Below the pieces are notes generated by a model. That model saw only the letters and a list, made by a program, of their open reading frames with translations. It was not told where the DNA came from and searched no databases. Position numbers and translations under genes: made by a program. A DNA stretch of 64,000 nucleotides, from assembly GCA_013398055.1 (NCBI GenBank), contig VZRS01001707.1:59330-123329 (forward strand), given 5' to 3'. Positions 37,201-52,200 of this stretch are shown piece after piece; the first letter of the stretch is position 1; every line of letters starts with the position of its first letter. The stretch is from Ifrita kowaldi (taxonomy: Eukaryota > Chordata > Aves > Passeriformes > Cinclosomatidae).

Positions 37201-40200
37201 CTGCCCATGCACTGTGTATCTAACATCTTCCAAATGCACATCACTGAAAAATTATGTATACCATCTTTTAGAGAATGTGCCCTTTGCTGCTAAGCATTTC
37301 AAGGTGTGATTCCTCTTTGGGAGGGAAATTGCCTTTGAAACATGCTTGGATCAATCCAAGCCACATTGGAGGGCTTCACTTCCACGTTCAGCTGGCATTG
37401 TGCCTGCAGAAAGGTGCACCTGGCCTAACAGGAACGTGTGTGGTGACCTGTTGGCAAGGGTTGTGCCAGATATTGGTGCTTTATTAACTGCATGTGGAAA
37501 GGCGAGTGGCTGTACTCCCAAACACAAGGGGACAGCTAGTCTGGAGGAAAGGCAAAAGGAGAGCACTCCTGGGGAAAAGGCAGGCAGAATGGTTACCTTC
37601 TCCTCGTCTGTTCTTTCCATAGCTATTAGCACACTAATGAAGTGTCTTGACTTCTGCCAGGCTGTGATCTCTGCCTGCTGGTGGAGTTTGAGGGTCAAGC
37701 ACCATTTTTCCTTTCTTGTTCATCAAAATAAATAGTTCAATATGCCAAAACAGCTGGGCTAGGGTAATGAAGGTAAATGCTTCTGCATTAGGAATTCATA
37801 CAGTTCTCTCTTGAAATGATCATGTGAAATTACTGTTTGTTTTAATCTCTCCTAAAGCTTTGCTAAGACTCCAGTGGTACTGGAAGGAATATAAAACTAG
37901 TAGCAAATTCATGGCACTGAATTAGTAAAGTAAATCTGGAAGGGAATCTGTTCTTTAGAGTGAGCAATTCCATATTACCCGCAGTCAGTCAGACTTCCAT
38001 AGCCACCTTTCACTGCACAGATAATCACCCAAAAATACACAAAGTGACTTCTGAGCATAGAACTATGCTTAAATAGTCTGGAAAAAAAAGATTGATTTAT
38101 GGCAAAAGGTGACAAGAACCACATACTTATTCCTTAGCTGCTAAGTGGAGAGCTTTGGGAGGTGCCAGCACATATCAGATAGCTGTAAACACCAGGGAAG
38201 AAGACACATTATTTCTCTCGAGTTAAGAAGATACAACCAGCAAAGAAAAGATCATGTACACTATAAAATAGTATCTCATGGAATGTGGTGAAACACCATC
38301 TCTCAAGACACTTAAAACTAGCTTGGCACAGCCCAAGTTGGCAGAGAATCAATCACTTGGGATATCTGTCTTCTGCCCGAGGAATTGAAGAATCGTAGAC
38401 TGGTTTGGGTTGGAAGGGACCTTAAAGACCATGGAGTTCCAACCCCCTGCCGCAGACCAGGACACCCTCCACTAGATGTGACCAAATCCAGCTTCTAATA
38501 CCTGGGGGTATTTTTGTGGGACTCTGGCCATAGCTCCTTAGGCTTTAATGAGAGCCCCAGGCAAGACATTTGCCTTTTCCACCTTCAGATAGCCATGGCC
38601 TATGTCCTGTACCTGCTCTGGGTACCAGACCATTAAGTCTGCCTCTCTGCACTGTTTTCTCCCATTGCAGCAAACCCAGGACTGGTGGCAACTGCTTTTT
38701 TTTTTTTTTGAGCTAACATGTACCTGAGCCACGGATGGGAGGTTTTTTTTCTTTCTTGAAATTTCAGAAAAAAAAAAAAATTCCTGACTACTCTGGCAGT
38801 GGAATCAGTTGAAAACTAGTGGTGTGTCTCTTTGAAAATACCTCTGTTGGTTCAGAGCCATCTCAAGAAGTTTTGGAAGTTGCAGTTACCTTTTCTCTCT
38901 CCTCTGCATCATAGTTGGCTGGAAAGACAGGTTGATTCTGATTTTCCTCATTGATTTCTCTCTCCTCCAAATAAAACTGCCACTTGGCTTCAAAGTAAAA
39001 CCAGTGCTCCTGATATTCTGAAGGCAAAAGAAATTAATGATGTAGTATTTCATTTTGAGAACATTTTCAGTTCTCCTTCAACGTATTTAAGGATAATGAC
39101 AGTATTGACTGACACGAAACCCCAGGTATTTTACAGTAATTTACTGCATATATACTAAGTACGTATGGAGTGAGACATCTAATTGAAAACAGAGGATGCA
39201 ATGAAGAAAATACTTTCAGAATTTTGTGCTATTTTAATGGCATTTAAGATATATCAAGATGAAATTGTACAAGAATTTACTGAAGAGAACTCCAAAGAAA
39301 AGATAAGAATCAACAAAAAGAAAATAACAAATTCTTTGTCGGTTTTTATTCCTTTACTGTGATTAAAGAGTATCTAAAAATGCTTCCACATCCTAAATAC
39401 AAATTCCCGCCTACCTCAGTTATCAACTTTTAATCACATAAGTTCTCCAGTGTTTCTGTTCTATTTTCATCACATTTATTGTGTGATCGTTCAGGAAAAA
39501 ACAGATAGGAAAGCCCAGAATTTCCATTTGCATAAATTATAATACAAATCAAATGTAGCAAAGGGGATAAATAACACACATCTCCTGTCTGTGCCTATAG
39601 AAATAAGCCTTTTCTAATAACCATATGTCTTTCTGCTTCTTTTCTGTCACTTTGGGAAGTGATCTCTAATCATGCTTAAAGTTCCGCATGTAAATAAACT
39701 CACTAAATTTAGCTTATATTCGAGCCAATGATCTGGTTCACCCTTTTCATAAAGGCTTAAAAAGGCACCTAAGTCAGTCACACTGAACTGTTGAGCACAT
39801 ACACATGCATCTGCCTGCAGAACTGAGGCCTGAGGGAAACCCTGCCTGGCAAGTTGAGAGGGGTAAGGAATTAGAGAACAGTGAGATGGCCCAGATGGCT
39901 GAGTATGCCAAGGCAAACTAGTAATTTGGGATGGGACTATGGGTGTGAAATAAAATTTAACATTCCCACTTTTTCCCTGTCTCTCTCCTGCTTGGCTGCT
40001 CAGTGGTGTGTGCTGCAAGTGGCTGAGAATCACACATGCAACCAAACCATTCACCTGAAGGATGTAATCTGATTTTCCTTCTTTTCCTTAAATGCACAGT
40101 GGTGACGCTCTTTGGCAATTAAGACCTTTAAGTAGGGGCTTTTTTGTAAAAATCCAAGCTGATTTGTAGGATCTGATACGTTCACAAAGTTGTCAGCTGC

Positions 40201-43200
40201 CAGTGCCCCAGCCCCAGCCAGCGAAGAGCCTTCAACCACATGCCCGAGACACCTGGAAATGCCCACCTTTTTCTGAGTCTATGACCCAGTTTGGCCTCAT
40301 TTCAAAGAAACCCTTCACCAGAACCCTAAAAAAGAGGAGGTGTTTAGAAAAACAGTGAAAGTGCACTCACAGCCATGAGGCCAAGGAGAGCATCTAGATG
40401 CATCTACTGCATCTAGAGGAAAATAAATGTAAGCAAAGCAAATGTAAACTATTGACACCCACTACAGCAGCTGGTTATGACTGTTTTTAGAAATGTGAGT
40501 GACCTGACAGGTTTCTTTCTTTTTTGTTGTTTTTTTTTCTAATTCCTCCATGACAATAAACCATAACTGCCCCAAAAATGAGTGTTTTCTATGTAGCACC
40601 TTAACAAGCAAGGAAGTGTGATTATTCCACAGGTTCAGAAATAGAGGGATCAAGCAGTGGAAGGAGATTTTTATTGGGTGGACCTGTAGCATGATCAGAA
40701 TCCCATGCCACTAACCCTAGCAAGGCTCTGCACCTTCCCTCGAGCCCAGCTGAGATGATGGTCACATTCAGGTCCATGGAACTATCTGGCAGTAATAGCA
40801 ATTGGATATCAGAGAGGGGTGTAGAGTCGACCTCTCTGTGACATGGATAACAAATTCTCTGTTTGTTATCCATGGGGGATAAAATAGCTAAAATAGGATT
40901 TTCTAAAACTGGAGGACTCTGTTTGGCAGGATTTCTTTGCAGCGCATCTCAGCAGCCAAGGAGCTTAACTTTAATGCAGGACACTTTTCCCACTACCAAA
41001 ATAGGATGAAGCTCAACAATACGAGCACTGGCTGGAGGGCATGCCTCAGGAGTCCAGCACGCATACCTCCATGCTGAGGGGTCCTGCTCGGGTGGAGTGA
41101 CAGGGACCTGCTGCAAAGCCACTCAGAGAGACGCTCCATCACACTAATCCTGCACCTGCTCCTCATGGGTCTCTGCTAAAAAAATCCTGGTGTGCAATGA
41201 GGCGCAGATGAAAACACAGGGTCTTTCAGAAAACCTTCCTGGTGCTCCTTTCAGATTTTAAAGCAGCAGCTTCTCTTCAGGGGGAAGCTTTAATTTCTGA
41301 GTGCTCTTGAGTAAAGATTTCTATTGAATTCAACCTTTCTCATCAGCTGTCCTTTAATCTCTTTCCTTGATGTTTCAGTGTAATGATACTCGTCTGTCCA
41401 TGGCAGGTCTCACCGTTACAAACACATCACTCCCTGGCAAAAGTACTTTTGCCTCAAAGACCACATACATAGCAGTAGTACAGTAGTAGTATCAAGTTCA
41501 GTAGTTGTGTGACGCTCAGTTGTTTAAAAACAAGGATACAACAGGTTGTATCTTAAATATTTGTTCAGAAAAGCAACAAGTCAAATCTGAATTTGTGGTC
41601 AAAAGCTAACTCCTGGTTAGGAGGCACCTGCAGGTGAAATTTTCCTGGCAGGATGAGGAGTGTCAGTGGTTTTTCTTCTGGAAGATGTTGAACTGCACTA
41701 ATTGATGGAAGGCAGCTGAACAATTAATATCTCAGCAGTCACTTTGCCTAATAACCTGCTAAATATAATTTCCTTCCTCCCCCCTGCCAGCAATCTCTGA
41801 AGATTCCCTAAAAATAAAACTGTGCCGTAGGGCACGGTCATTGCTATTTTGCTTTGTATTTTTGCCACCAATACACCAGGCGAGTAACTGGTGGTAAAAG
41901 AAGGTGGCACCACCTGTAAAGAGCTTACTTCTCTGAGCAGAGAAAGCAGGAGGACAACCTGTTGAGGGAGGAGAAGGGGGAAAGCAGCAAGTTGGAAAGA
42001 CTAGGGAGTGACATTTCTTCAGTGCCTTTCCAGCTAAACATAGCTTTAAGAAAATAAACTCTTGATTCATACTCGGTACCTGCCATGTGACGAATGGTCT
42101 TCTTACAGTATTCTTCAGCCATCGGCACAACCTTCATCATCTCTCTTCCCCACTGCGCAAGGGGTTTCCCTTGTATTGCGTATGCCACAAACAGAGCTGT
42201 GCAAAGCGACCCTAGAAAACCTGGAATTCACAAATAACAAGGATTACCAGTGTGCATCTGTGCTGGTACCATCCTTGTTGTCCTTGCTGTTCCTTGTAAA
42301 ATCACTAGTGGAATGCCTCATGGCTATCAGGTAGATTAACAAATGCACACAACCCATCTCCACCTGCTTGCAGCCTGACCTGTGGCATGTCGAGGTTATT
42401 GGCTAATGAGTGGTTCCCACTGGTTTGCAACTTACATTACATAGAAGGGAGCGTCTGTTCTCAGTGGTGTAATGTGATAGAAATTGAGGTAGGGGTCAAA
42501 AATAAACATCATCCACCAATGTGATGCTGAAAATCTTCTAATTGAAGTCACATGAAATAATTGACTTGTACAAAGTGATTCAATTACAAGCTGCATCAGC
42601 TTGTTTACAGCATCATCCAGCCCAAGAGTGGTGGTTGCTAGATCTAACACTATTTCTGGCTCATTTGACTCTAGGGGAACAAACCCAAGTCCCCTTAGAG
42701 GAAAGAAGAAATTGTCCAAGAACGACATGCTGGTCTTCTACTTTGGTTACAAATATTTCAACATTGTAAATAATACCAATATTATAACTGTTGACGGGCA
42801 CTCAACACTTCCATGACACCAGAAACAGTAGGGCTCGTTTCTTGTGTTTGCTTGTGCTCTTGGCATTCTGTCACGGAAAACAAAACTAACCTGGTGCAGT
42901 GTGCAAAAGAAGCTTAAGAAAACCAGTCAGTCATTTAAATAAATCCCACGTGAGAAAAGTATTGATGCATGTGCTTCTCTCGGTGCATGGGTCCAAAAGC
43001 GTCCACTCCTACCTAGAGGCAATCATGAACTTTGTGTGTTTTGCTGAAGGTAAAATCAAATTATTTTAGGAGGTGACAAGTCCGGATGAGGTGATTACTA
43101 ATTCACTCTGCCACAAGACCTGCAATACTGGGTCAGGCCCAAGGCACATCCAACTAGAGTCCAGTAGATGTTTTCATAAAGAATAAAAGCCTGTGTAGAG

Positions 43201-46200
43201 CCAACCTGAAGGGTCTCAATCAGGTAGACAGCATCTATCCCAGATGCCACAAAGATCCTTGAGTGCCACATTTACCATGAGGGTGGCAGCAGAGGGTTTA
43301 GAGTGAATCAAAGGGCTAGCAGTGAGCAGTGGGGACAGCTCAGTCAGAGGGTGGCAGAGGCTGGGGTGTGCCCTGAAGGTTTTCCAGGGGCTGACAGTCT
43401 CCTCCTGCCCACTCTGCAGGCTGTTGCTGTTGCCCTGGTCCCCCTGCTCACAGCAGCCCTCACACAGCCTGCTGCCCCTCACGGGAAGACAGCACACCCT
43501 GGCCAAGGCGTCTGCCTCTGCAGGACAGTCAGCCTACGTGGTTTGGCTTCTCCATTCCCCAGAGCAACTAAGCTAGCTTAGGGGCCATTTTAATTACACA
43601 GCTTGATTGATTTTAACAAGACAGCCTCTTTGCCTGGTCTCCTTTGAACCCAGGCATACCTGTAGACTTTGCAGCTGTCTGTAGCAGTGAGGTCTGAGGC
43701 TTCACCGTGTATAACATGGGGAAGTGTTTTCTTTGTCTGCTTGTTTCAGTCCTGACTGACACACTGGTTGGGTTTTCTGAGTCTTTGAGTTATGAGGATC
43801 ACAACTGGCGTTTCACTGACACCTTTTCGGATTGCAGTGAGGTGCATGTGGCCCTTCCACCCCTCTCCTTCCTGCCTCCCCGCTGTGCCACTTGTTTCTT
43901 TTCCCAGCTGAAAACTCTTTCTGGATGTAATATCTCATTGTATGGAAGGTGTCTGACAACTTGGATCCTCCTTGCTGCTATTTTCTGGGTCTCATAAGCC
44001 CTTTCTGGCATGAGGCACACAGACCGCAAGCAGTCTTATGGCTGCTAATGTACCACAGGCTTTACATACCATTAATTTTCTGCTTTGTTTTGAACCCTTT
44101 TCCCCTAATTTTATGCCATCCTGATGACTTCTCTGATTGCTTCATAGCACTGAGCGTGTTGGACATGTCACCATTCATTATAGTTTTATTTATTGCTGTT
44201 TAAAACAGACAGAATGAATTCTTGTTTACATAGCATAAAATTATCAAAATGACAGACCTGAATATTAAAAACAACATTAAATCTGCTTATTTAGGTTTTG
44301 TTTAGAAGATGTTTCAGATTCTATCCTAAAATATGTGGAGTTAGGTTTTTTTGGCTTACTACCTTTACCTACAGTGATTGGATATGACAAAACCTGCCAA
44401 GAGAAAAATGCTGTTATTCCCTGAACCATAAATTTGCATGATAACAGTGAGTCATCTAGATATACATGAATCCTAAAAATTGACCAGGGCAACTAACATG
44501 AACAGGCTTTGGACAAGGCAGGTTGTGTTTACATATTGGGATTTTAGGAAAGAAAACAACTATGCCTGAGGGTGCTGTAAGCATAATATACAAGCAGCTA
44601 TATCAGCCTATATAAGTAACATACACATGCATGTGTCAACCAAGCAAAGTCCAAACTGAGGCCTTGGAGCCTGCAAAGCAGAAGTGGTTTAACCAGGGGG
44701 GTTCACAGGAGCCATGTTAGTCCCTGCAGAAGAGCAAAGCTGCCGTAGGGACGTCAGAATGTCGGCATTACCTGTGGGATGGTTATGAGTCATTCGTCCA
44801 CATTCAATGCTCACTTCAATAAGTGACTCCAGCCTTTCTGGTTTCCAGTATCGCATCCCTAAACACATGGCTTTTGTGGAAGCTCCAAATCCAGAACCTA
44901 AAGTAAAAGGATAACACCAAGCATTTAAAAGGAGACTGATCTCACACAAATATGTTGGTAAAATGTGAGACAAGCACACTTCATTAATTCAGTTCATGTG
45001 TGGGAAGGGAACTGCTCAGGGAATGGGAAATTAATATGCAAAACGAGTTACAAGTTTTGAAGGTTTCTTGCGAGGGATTTTGCTCCTACATAGTCATTCT
45101 GGTTTTACAGGTATATTCCAATATAATCAAGTGCTATGAAGAGCACAGTGGGTTCAGAAAGCAGTGTGCTGCTCTCTTGTTCACAGCGCTTCTTTGATCC
45201 AAACTCTCATCCCGTCTTCACTCATTCTTGGCTGACATTGCTGTTTTGCTTGCTCCAGGTGCCCACACTAGAAACAGAACTTTGACAAACAGATACATTT
45301 TCCCCACATCCTTATTTTATAGCTGTAAGCACACAATTAAAACACTTTATATGAGCCTCACAGTTCACCTTTCAATTTTAATGCACGTTTCATCCTCAAG
45401 AGCCTCACCAGTTTCTGCTATGTACAAAAATAACGTGTCCAAATGAAATTAAAGGCTACAGAGCCAAATCCTACAAAGTTAGGCAATGTCAGAACTGGAG
45501 TTTCCCATGCAACCTCAAATTAGTGCTTGTTGTGCTACAGCCTACACTTCCTGAGCTTGGTCTTGGGAACATCCCCCTCCGTGCAGCAGAGAATTTATTT
45601 ATTGAATACCTAATTCAGAATTTCTTTTAACCCTCAGCATTGAGTGCCTGATCCCAGGTGTTCAACTTTTAAACACTCCATTGAATGGAGTTAAACTTAT
45701 TAATGAGTTTCTCTGCAGTACTTATCACAGTAATATCAGGATCCCAGAGAAGTTTTAATGAGCTTATCTTCACAAGGCACCAGTGAGGTGATTATCTCCT
45801 CTTTGCAGCTGGTGAGCCAATGCCCAAAAAAGCATTAACTCATTGCAGGCAACCACCCTGAGATGGATAGGCTTTGATTTTTCAAAGTACTTGGCATTTT
45901 TCAGCACTGTCTTTGCTCAATCACACTTCCCAGTGACCTTGGGAATAGCTGAGAGCAATCAGCATTTCTCTACTTGGTTCCTGGAAGATAAGAGGCATAT
46001 TTATGCTACCTAATTTTAGCCTATGTGAACCTGCATTAGGAGCCCAATCTCCTTGTCTTTCCCAGAGAGGCAGCATGGAGAAAGGCTGTATGTCCCTGAG
46101 TGTGTATGATGGCATAGTAGGAGCGACTCAGGGACAGAGTGAATTGAAGCAGCAGATGCCAAGGAGCCAGGGTGACGGCTTTCAGTCACTTATCTGCACA

Positions 46201-49200
46201 AGAGCCCTCAGCTGCTCCACTGGGCTTTGTCTGCTGTGGGAGCAAAACACCAGGGGCTCTTTTGGAATACCTCTTGCCATTTTGTCTCATCCCAAGTGGC
46301 TCCAGCTCTGATGTCCTAAGATTATGAGTGTGATACAAGTGGGGTAGTGAGGGTGACAGGGAGATCTACTTCAAGCCAAGCTGAAGCCTGAGATAAGCTA
46401 ACATAAGCCACCTATTGGTATTTCCAGGTGCAACATCTGAAATTCCCTCTTAGGAAAAGAGTTCTTCTTCTCCCCTGAGAGCAGCTACCCAGAAGCAGAT
46501 AAAACTGTCTGCCAATCCCACAGATCACACAGAAACCACAAGGAAGAGTCAGGAAGGAAATCCAGTCTTCCAGGGCATCACTCAACTGGAAGAAAGTATC
46601 TCCTCCTGCTTGCAGGACCAAACTCTTCATTAAACTACTTGCTGCCATAGAGTAGCAGATGAGAGTCTTCACTATGCAAACCTGGTTTCTCCAAAGGACA
46701 CAATCCACACTGGTTATCCAAGAGGGAAGGCTCTTGCACTACACAAAGCTGCTAATTAAGTAACATTTCTCAGTGTATCCAAAGTGGAAGATGTACTACA
46801 GTAATCTGACTGCTGGTCTGGAGGAGCTTCTCTTTCCCACTTCATTGCGTTCCTGCAGTCTGGGAAGTTCCATTAAAACCTTCTGCAGAATTAGACAAGT
46901 AAACTTGGTAACAAAAAATTCCATCACGTGGAGTGACATTAAACCCAACCAGAGCTTCAGGGAGCTGTTAACTCCCATGTCTCTCTCACGTCTCCCATTT
47001 GAACCAAGGACATAAGGGACAGCGAGACTGAGCAATGGGTGACACGTAACAACATAAGGACTGTCCTCCATGATCACCAAAGGTCAAGCCAAACTTATCA
47101 TGTCTGACAATGAAGAGGATACTTGAAAAAGAGTAAAAGAGAAGTACAATGACGCTATCCCTTTGCACTAACTAAGCTGCTGACAGTTTGTCTCCCTGAT
47201 CCAGAAGGCAGCTGGCTATTCATCATTCTGCTTAAAAACCCATGAAGGTTTTCCCCTGGGTGAATTTGCCCAGCTCTTTTATGAACTAACATGAACTGCA
47301 GCATCTGCAAATTGGCATTGGAAAATAGTTATGCAGCTTATGTAGGTGTGTGAAGAAGTCCTTTTTTTTGCTTGCTTTGAGCTCATGACCCCTTAGTTTC
47401 ATTTGAAGCCCCTAGTTGCTGTCCTGGAGGAGACAGTGAATTTTTGCTGTACCTATCCATGTTTCCCAGTTATTTTCATTTTACTTCATGCACTACATTA
47501 TTCCTTTTTAGTATGTTATACCTCAGTGTGATTTTCTTTACTCTACACCTGTAGAATAATGAAGATTAAGGTAATGGCTGCTAAGCCCTGATGAGGATGT
47601 GCCTTTTGTGACTGCAGATCATTCTGCATGAAAACTTAGAGCCCAGAACCTTTATCTCCTGTGCATCTGCAGCTTAATCTTCTCTTCAATTTTCCCCTCA
47701 ACTTTCTGCATTTTCCCTCACACTTTTCCCTCATACTCCTCTGCCAATACCACCAGCAAAAGGGCACTGTTCTCAAGTGCTTCTAGGAAGCCCAGAAGTT
47801 GCTTCCACAGTTACAAATAAAGACCTTTTTGAATGCTGCAGTCTTGGCCTGAAATACACACAATACAGGTAGAGCCCAGCTATTTGACCTGCTGTTTGAC
47901 TGGCCTTTCACAGTGGCTCCAAAAGCAAATCTCTGGCTCAGGGGGTACCACCTTACTCAGATTTTGGTTCCAGTTCTACAACATCAACGATCCTCTTCTG
48001 AACAATCTGAAGTTTTGGAAATGGGTCAAAACATTTTTACCATGTCTCAGAAACAGCAGACTCATCTGCATCAAAACTTTAAGCAAATACTGACAGACAA
48101 AGAAAGGCAAACACTTAATGGAGAGAACGTTAGCCTTGCGCTTATCAATGTTGTAAATTGTAAACAAGCTCCTAAAATGGAAGGTTTTAGACCATCTTGG
48201 GAAGGTTTTCTGATGGTCACAGGAATCTCATCAGCCTCTAACATAACCCAGGTATCTCTGCAACCAGTGTGGCAATGAGCATGACATGAGGTGGCAGAGA
48301 CACATTGGGCAGTTTGACTTAGGGATTCAGTGTGCTGAGTAAACCCACAAGAATTTGAGCAGAGAAGCATCCATAAGCAATGCAAAATTACCTAAGATAA
48401 GTCCATGAAGGCTGGCACATGAATTATTGCTGGAAGCAAGATAAGATAGAATGCCCACAGCAAATCAGCCTTTTGGTTCCAGCCTATCCAAAATATAATC
48501 TGACTGCTAGGCATTCAATCCCAGGCATTCAATGCCTGTGGCATGTTTTTGCCTCAAGAAGAATTTTGTGCAAATTCAATTAAAAGTTAATTAGGTCCAT
48601 AGCCATGTTGGGCCCCATAGTAGACAGAACATCTCCATTCAGGTCACTGGTTCTTCTGCTCTCAAGGTGAAAAAAAGGCTTCTTGAGATGTTCAGGATGC
48701 TTATTTGTCAGACCAGGTGGAGAAGGCGGCTTTTAGCTGCCAGATCTTAAGGCAGAAATTAATTATAGTTTCTTCTAGCCCAGAGTATCCCCAAAGCAAA
48801 TAGTCCATCATGGAAAGCTGAGGAGGAAGAAGGCTGAAAGAAGAGACATAGCTCCAACACTGCAGTGGACCAGGGAACAGCCATACTCAACTGCTTGTTG
48901 AACAATGTTAAGAGCTACTTGGGGCCAACAGCAGCTCCCACGATTATTTTCACCAAATTTTATCCACTGTCAGTCAGAAAACACATGACAGCTGCCAAAG
49001 GGGCACTTTCTCAGATCTGGCTGGCTGATAGCATGGTGGGAAGAATACACCCTTTTCACTCCCAGCAGCTGTTGTGAGGAGCGGGGGACAAGTGAGAGAT
49101 GCTTTTTTTCATCAGAGAAAACTGGCTGCAGAGACCCAGAAATAGCCATGGCACTGTGCCACCGGGTCTTTGCCATGGTGTTGCATCAATATGCAGTTCT

Positions 49201-52200
49201 GTTGAGCCAGTGTGTTCTGCAGGGGCTGAGTGTCACACCAACACAGCCAACGCTGCTGTGAGCTGGCTGACTGGGTCTCCTTCCTCTGATGATGGAGTGT
49301 CTCTACAGCCTTGCAAGATTAATTGCACTGTATGTGTATGTGTATGCACATAGCTGCATGAGCGTTATTTAACTTCAAGTGGAAATTTTATTCATTGTAA
49401 ACGTAAATGATCATAAAGAGAAGGAAGGAGAGGGTCAGGTGTACGTAAACCAGGCTAGGAATATTAGGGATTATCAACAAAACAATCATAGTTGTTAGCA
49501 GGGCATCCGAATGGAGAAAAGTCTCTGCTTTCCCTCCAGTGAGCGTGTTGGTGCTTAGAGCAATTTACAGGCTTGGCATTTTGTTTCAGATCTGGTATCA
49601 CTGGAAAGATCCAAGTCTACAAACGTTTAAATGAAAAATGCCAGAAAATATTTCTTAAAATAACCATTAAACTCAAGGACAAAGATCTGGACCCTGAGGC
49701 ACAGAGCCAAGGACAAAGTCTCTTTAAATAGATGTTAAAGAGGGAGGGGTTCGCTTACAAGAGGACACAGTGCCCTACAGAAGGAATTCTTGGCAGATCT
49801 CTTGTCATCCTCAGGCGAACATGGAAACATTTCAGGGGTAGTGGCCTTTGATGTCAGGGGGGAAAAGGAAACACTTTCCATATAGCCACAAACACCGAGA
49901 GCAGGCATTATTGTAGCCAGGGCCTCTAAAAGGAAAGCAGTACTGTACCCTTTTCATTGAAGGGCGTGTGCCAAGCAAGAAGGTGGTTGTCTGGTTTTAA
50001 CTCCCTGCAGCCTTCGATGGTGGCGGGGTCCGGCCGCCTGCCCGACAGTTTGTCAACAGCATCCACGTAGCGCTTCACCAGCTCCCGGTACAGGTCTTCT
50101 AAACACCAGTAATCTGCTCAGGGGAGGGAAGAGAACGTGGTTGTGTGAAGGCAGATGAGCAAAAAACCACAGAAAACATGCAAGCAAGCTCACTACGCAT
50201 TTGAGAAATATTCCTGTTTCCACTTCCAATATCCCAAGTCATATTTCTGGTGCCACTGTCAACACATTTTTACACAGCATGACAACAGGCTGGAGGGAGA
50301 ATGGTCTTGACTCTCAATTCTCATCTTTCCCTCCATTTCTTTCCATGTTTAATTCCTTCACTGGAATGATGAAGCATTCTGTTAATCCACAGTAGCTGCT
50401 GAGGGCCTGTATTTAAGCTCTGTGGTGTGAAGTTGTTACAGAGATGTTCAACTGTCTGGTGACAGCGTGGCTGCCATGGGGTCTGGGTAAAGCCAACTGT
50501 TCCTAGCTCAGTCCCTGCCTTTACAGATGTGAATCCAATCTAAAAATGAAAGCCCTTTTTTTTTAATTACCACATTACAGAATTACCTCAAGAGGTATGT
50601 ATGACTAGATACAAAAGCAAATTAGCAACCTCCTTTTTAAAATCTGTATGTTATAGAAATTTTGTCTAAAATTTGTAGGTCTTTCATGCAGGGATCCAAA
50701 TATTTTATAATATCATTAACAGTGAGCTTTTATAAAAAATATTATAAAAACTCAGTAAGAGTAGTAAAGCCCTACTGCCTGAAGGCAGTTTCCAGCACAT
50801 AGATTTCTCTCTGTAATAAATTCACTAACAATATCTGTTTATGGATTATTTTTCCCAAGTCCTACAGTCTTGTCTAAGGAGGAACCTTCCCCCTGTTAAA
50901 CATATACTGTTTCTTCAGTATTGCTGCTTCGCTCGGCTGGTGTTGTCTGTCGTTGGTCTTGAAGAGTCCTGCCTTTGACTCTTGTCAAGGAAAACCTTCC
51001 ACTGCCATCTGTTACAGCTGTGTAATCAGTGGAAACAGAGGCCAAAGGGATTTATCATCTTACATATTTTCTGCATACTTAGGGAAACTCCATTTAATAC
51101 TTGGTTAGTTGCACAGGTTGAATGACACAACAGGAGAAGTTCTTCTAAAAATATCTATATTTTGTCAGAGATGGTGAATTCTGGAAATCCACAGTTTAAC
51201 TTAAGAGAAAGTTTGGAGTCCCAGGAGCCAGAGACATTCCAAAGTACCAGTTATGGAGGTAGGCAAAAGAGAAGATGAAGGGTAGGACAAAGATTCATCT
51301 TCTTTCACATAAAATAATACCCCACCAGTTATACTGGCCATCCCACATATAATCCGAAAGAAAGAAGACACGTTCAAGCTGCCAGTTCTTTCCAGATTTA
51401 GGAGTCAGGTGTCACAGTTTATCCAGACGGGAGCCAGAGCAGGGTTTACTGCCTGGCAGTTCCTGCAGAAACCTTGTCCCCAGAGCCAGAGTCCCTGTGG
51501 TCCACCACCTGCAGGCTGTTCAAGCCCACCATGGTTCCCATGCCTGGAGTCAGATTGCTCTCTCAGCCATCAATAGGACAGGTTCTTTCTTTAGAAATGT
51601 ACTCTAATTTTTTTAAACCCATGTGTAAGTAAGAGAGGAAAAGGCTTTTGTCATTTGTCACAGGGATAGTGTCCCTGGGTTTGCTGATGCTGTCCTTGTT
51701 CCTCCCTTATAAGACAGATTCCTCCTGGAAGGAGATGTTTTGTCTATCCTTCATTGTCAGATCAGCCTTTCAGTCAGGGCACACGGTGGGTTTGGGGAGC
51801 ACCAGCTCAGTCTGCAGCAGTGCCCACAGCCCCGGTTCCTTGTGGCCATGCCCCTCCTGGGATGCTCGCCGTGCAGCCGCCGAAGCGCTGGCCAAAATCC
51901 CCTCCCCAGGTGAGAACTGCATTTGTCTTTAACGCAAGCCTGCGCCTCACGCCCGGCTGCTGCCGCTGCCTCAGGCTGGGAGCTCCCCGGAGGGCAGTGC
52001 CCCGACAGTGACAACGGGACTGCGTGACTTTAAGCCGCGGGCATGTTTGTCCCAGCGTACAAATATCCCGCAATTGCCCGCAGGTGAGCATCCGCGGCAT
52101 GCTGTGGCCAGCAGGCAGCCAGCCAGGCAAACAGGATGTGCAGGGAGCAGGGCAGTGAGCAACAGAGATATTTTTATTGCTTATTTCCCCTCCTTTTTTT

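Noticed and set aside
47833..48278. Plus-strand frames of 86-121 codons in ADPRHL1 intron 2
   Set aside because: No family resemblance or conserved motif, and no splice or promoter context.
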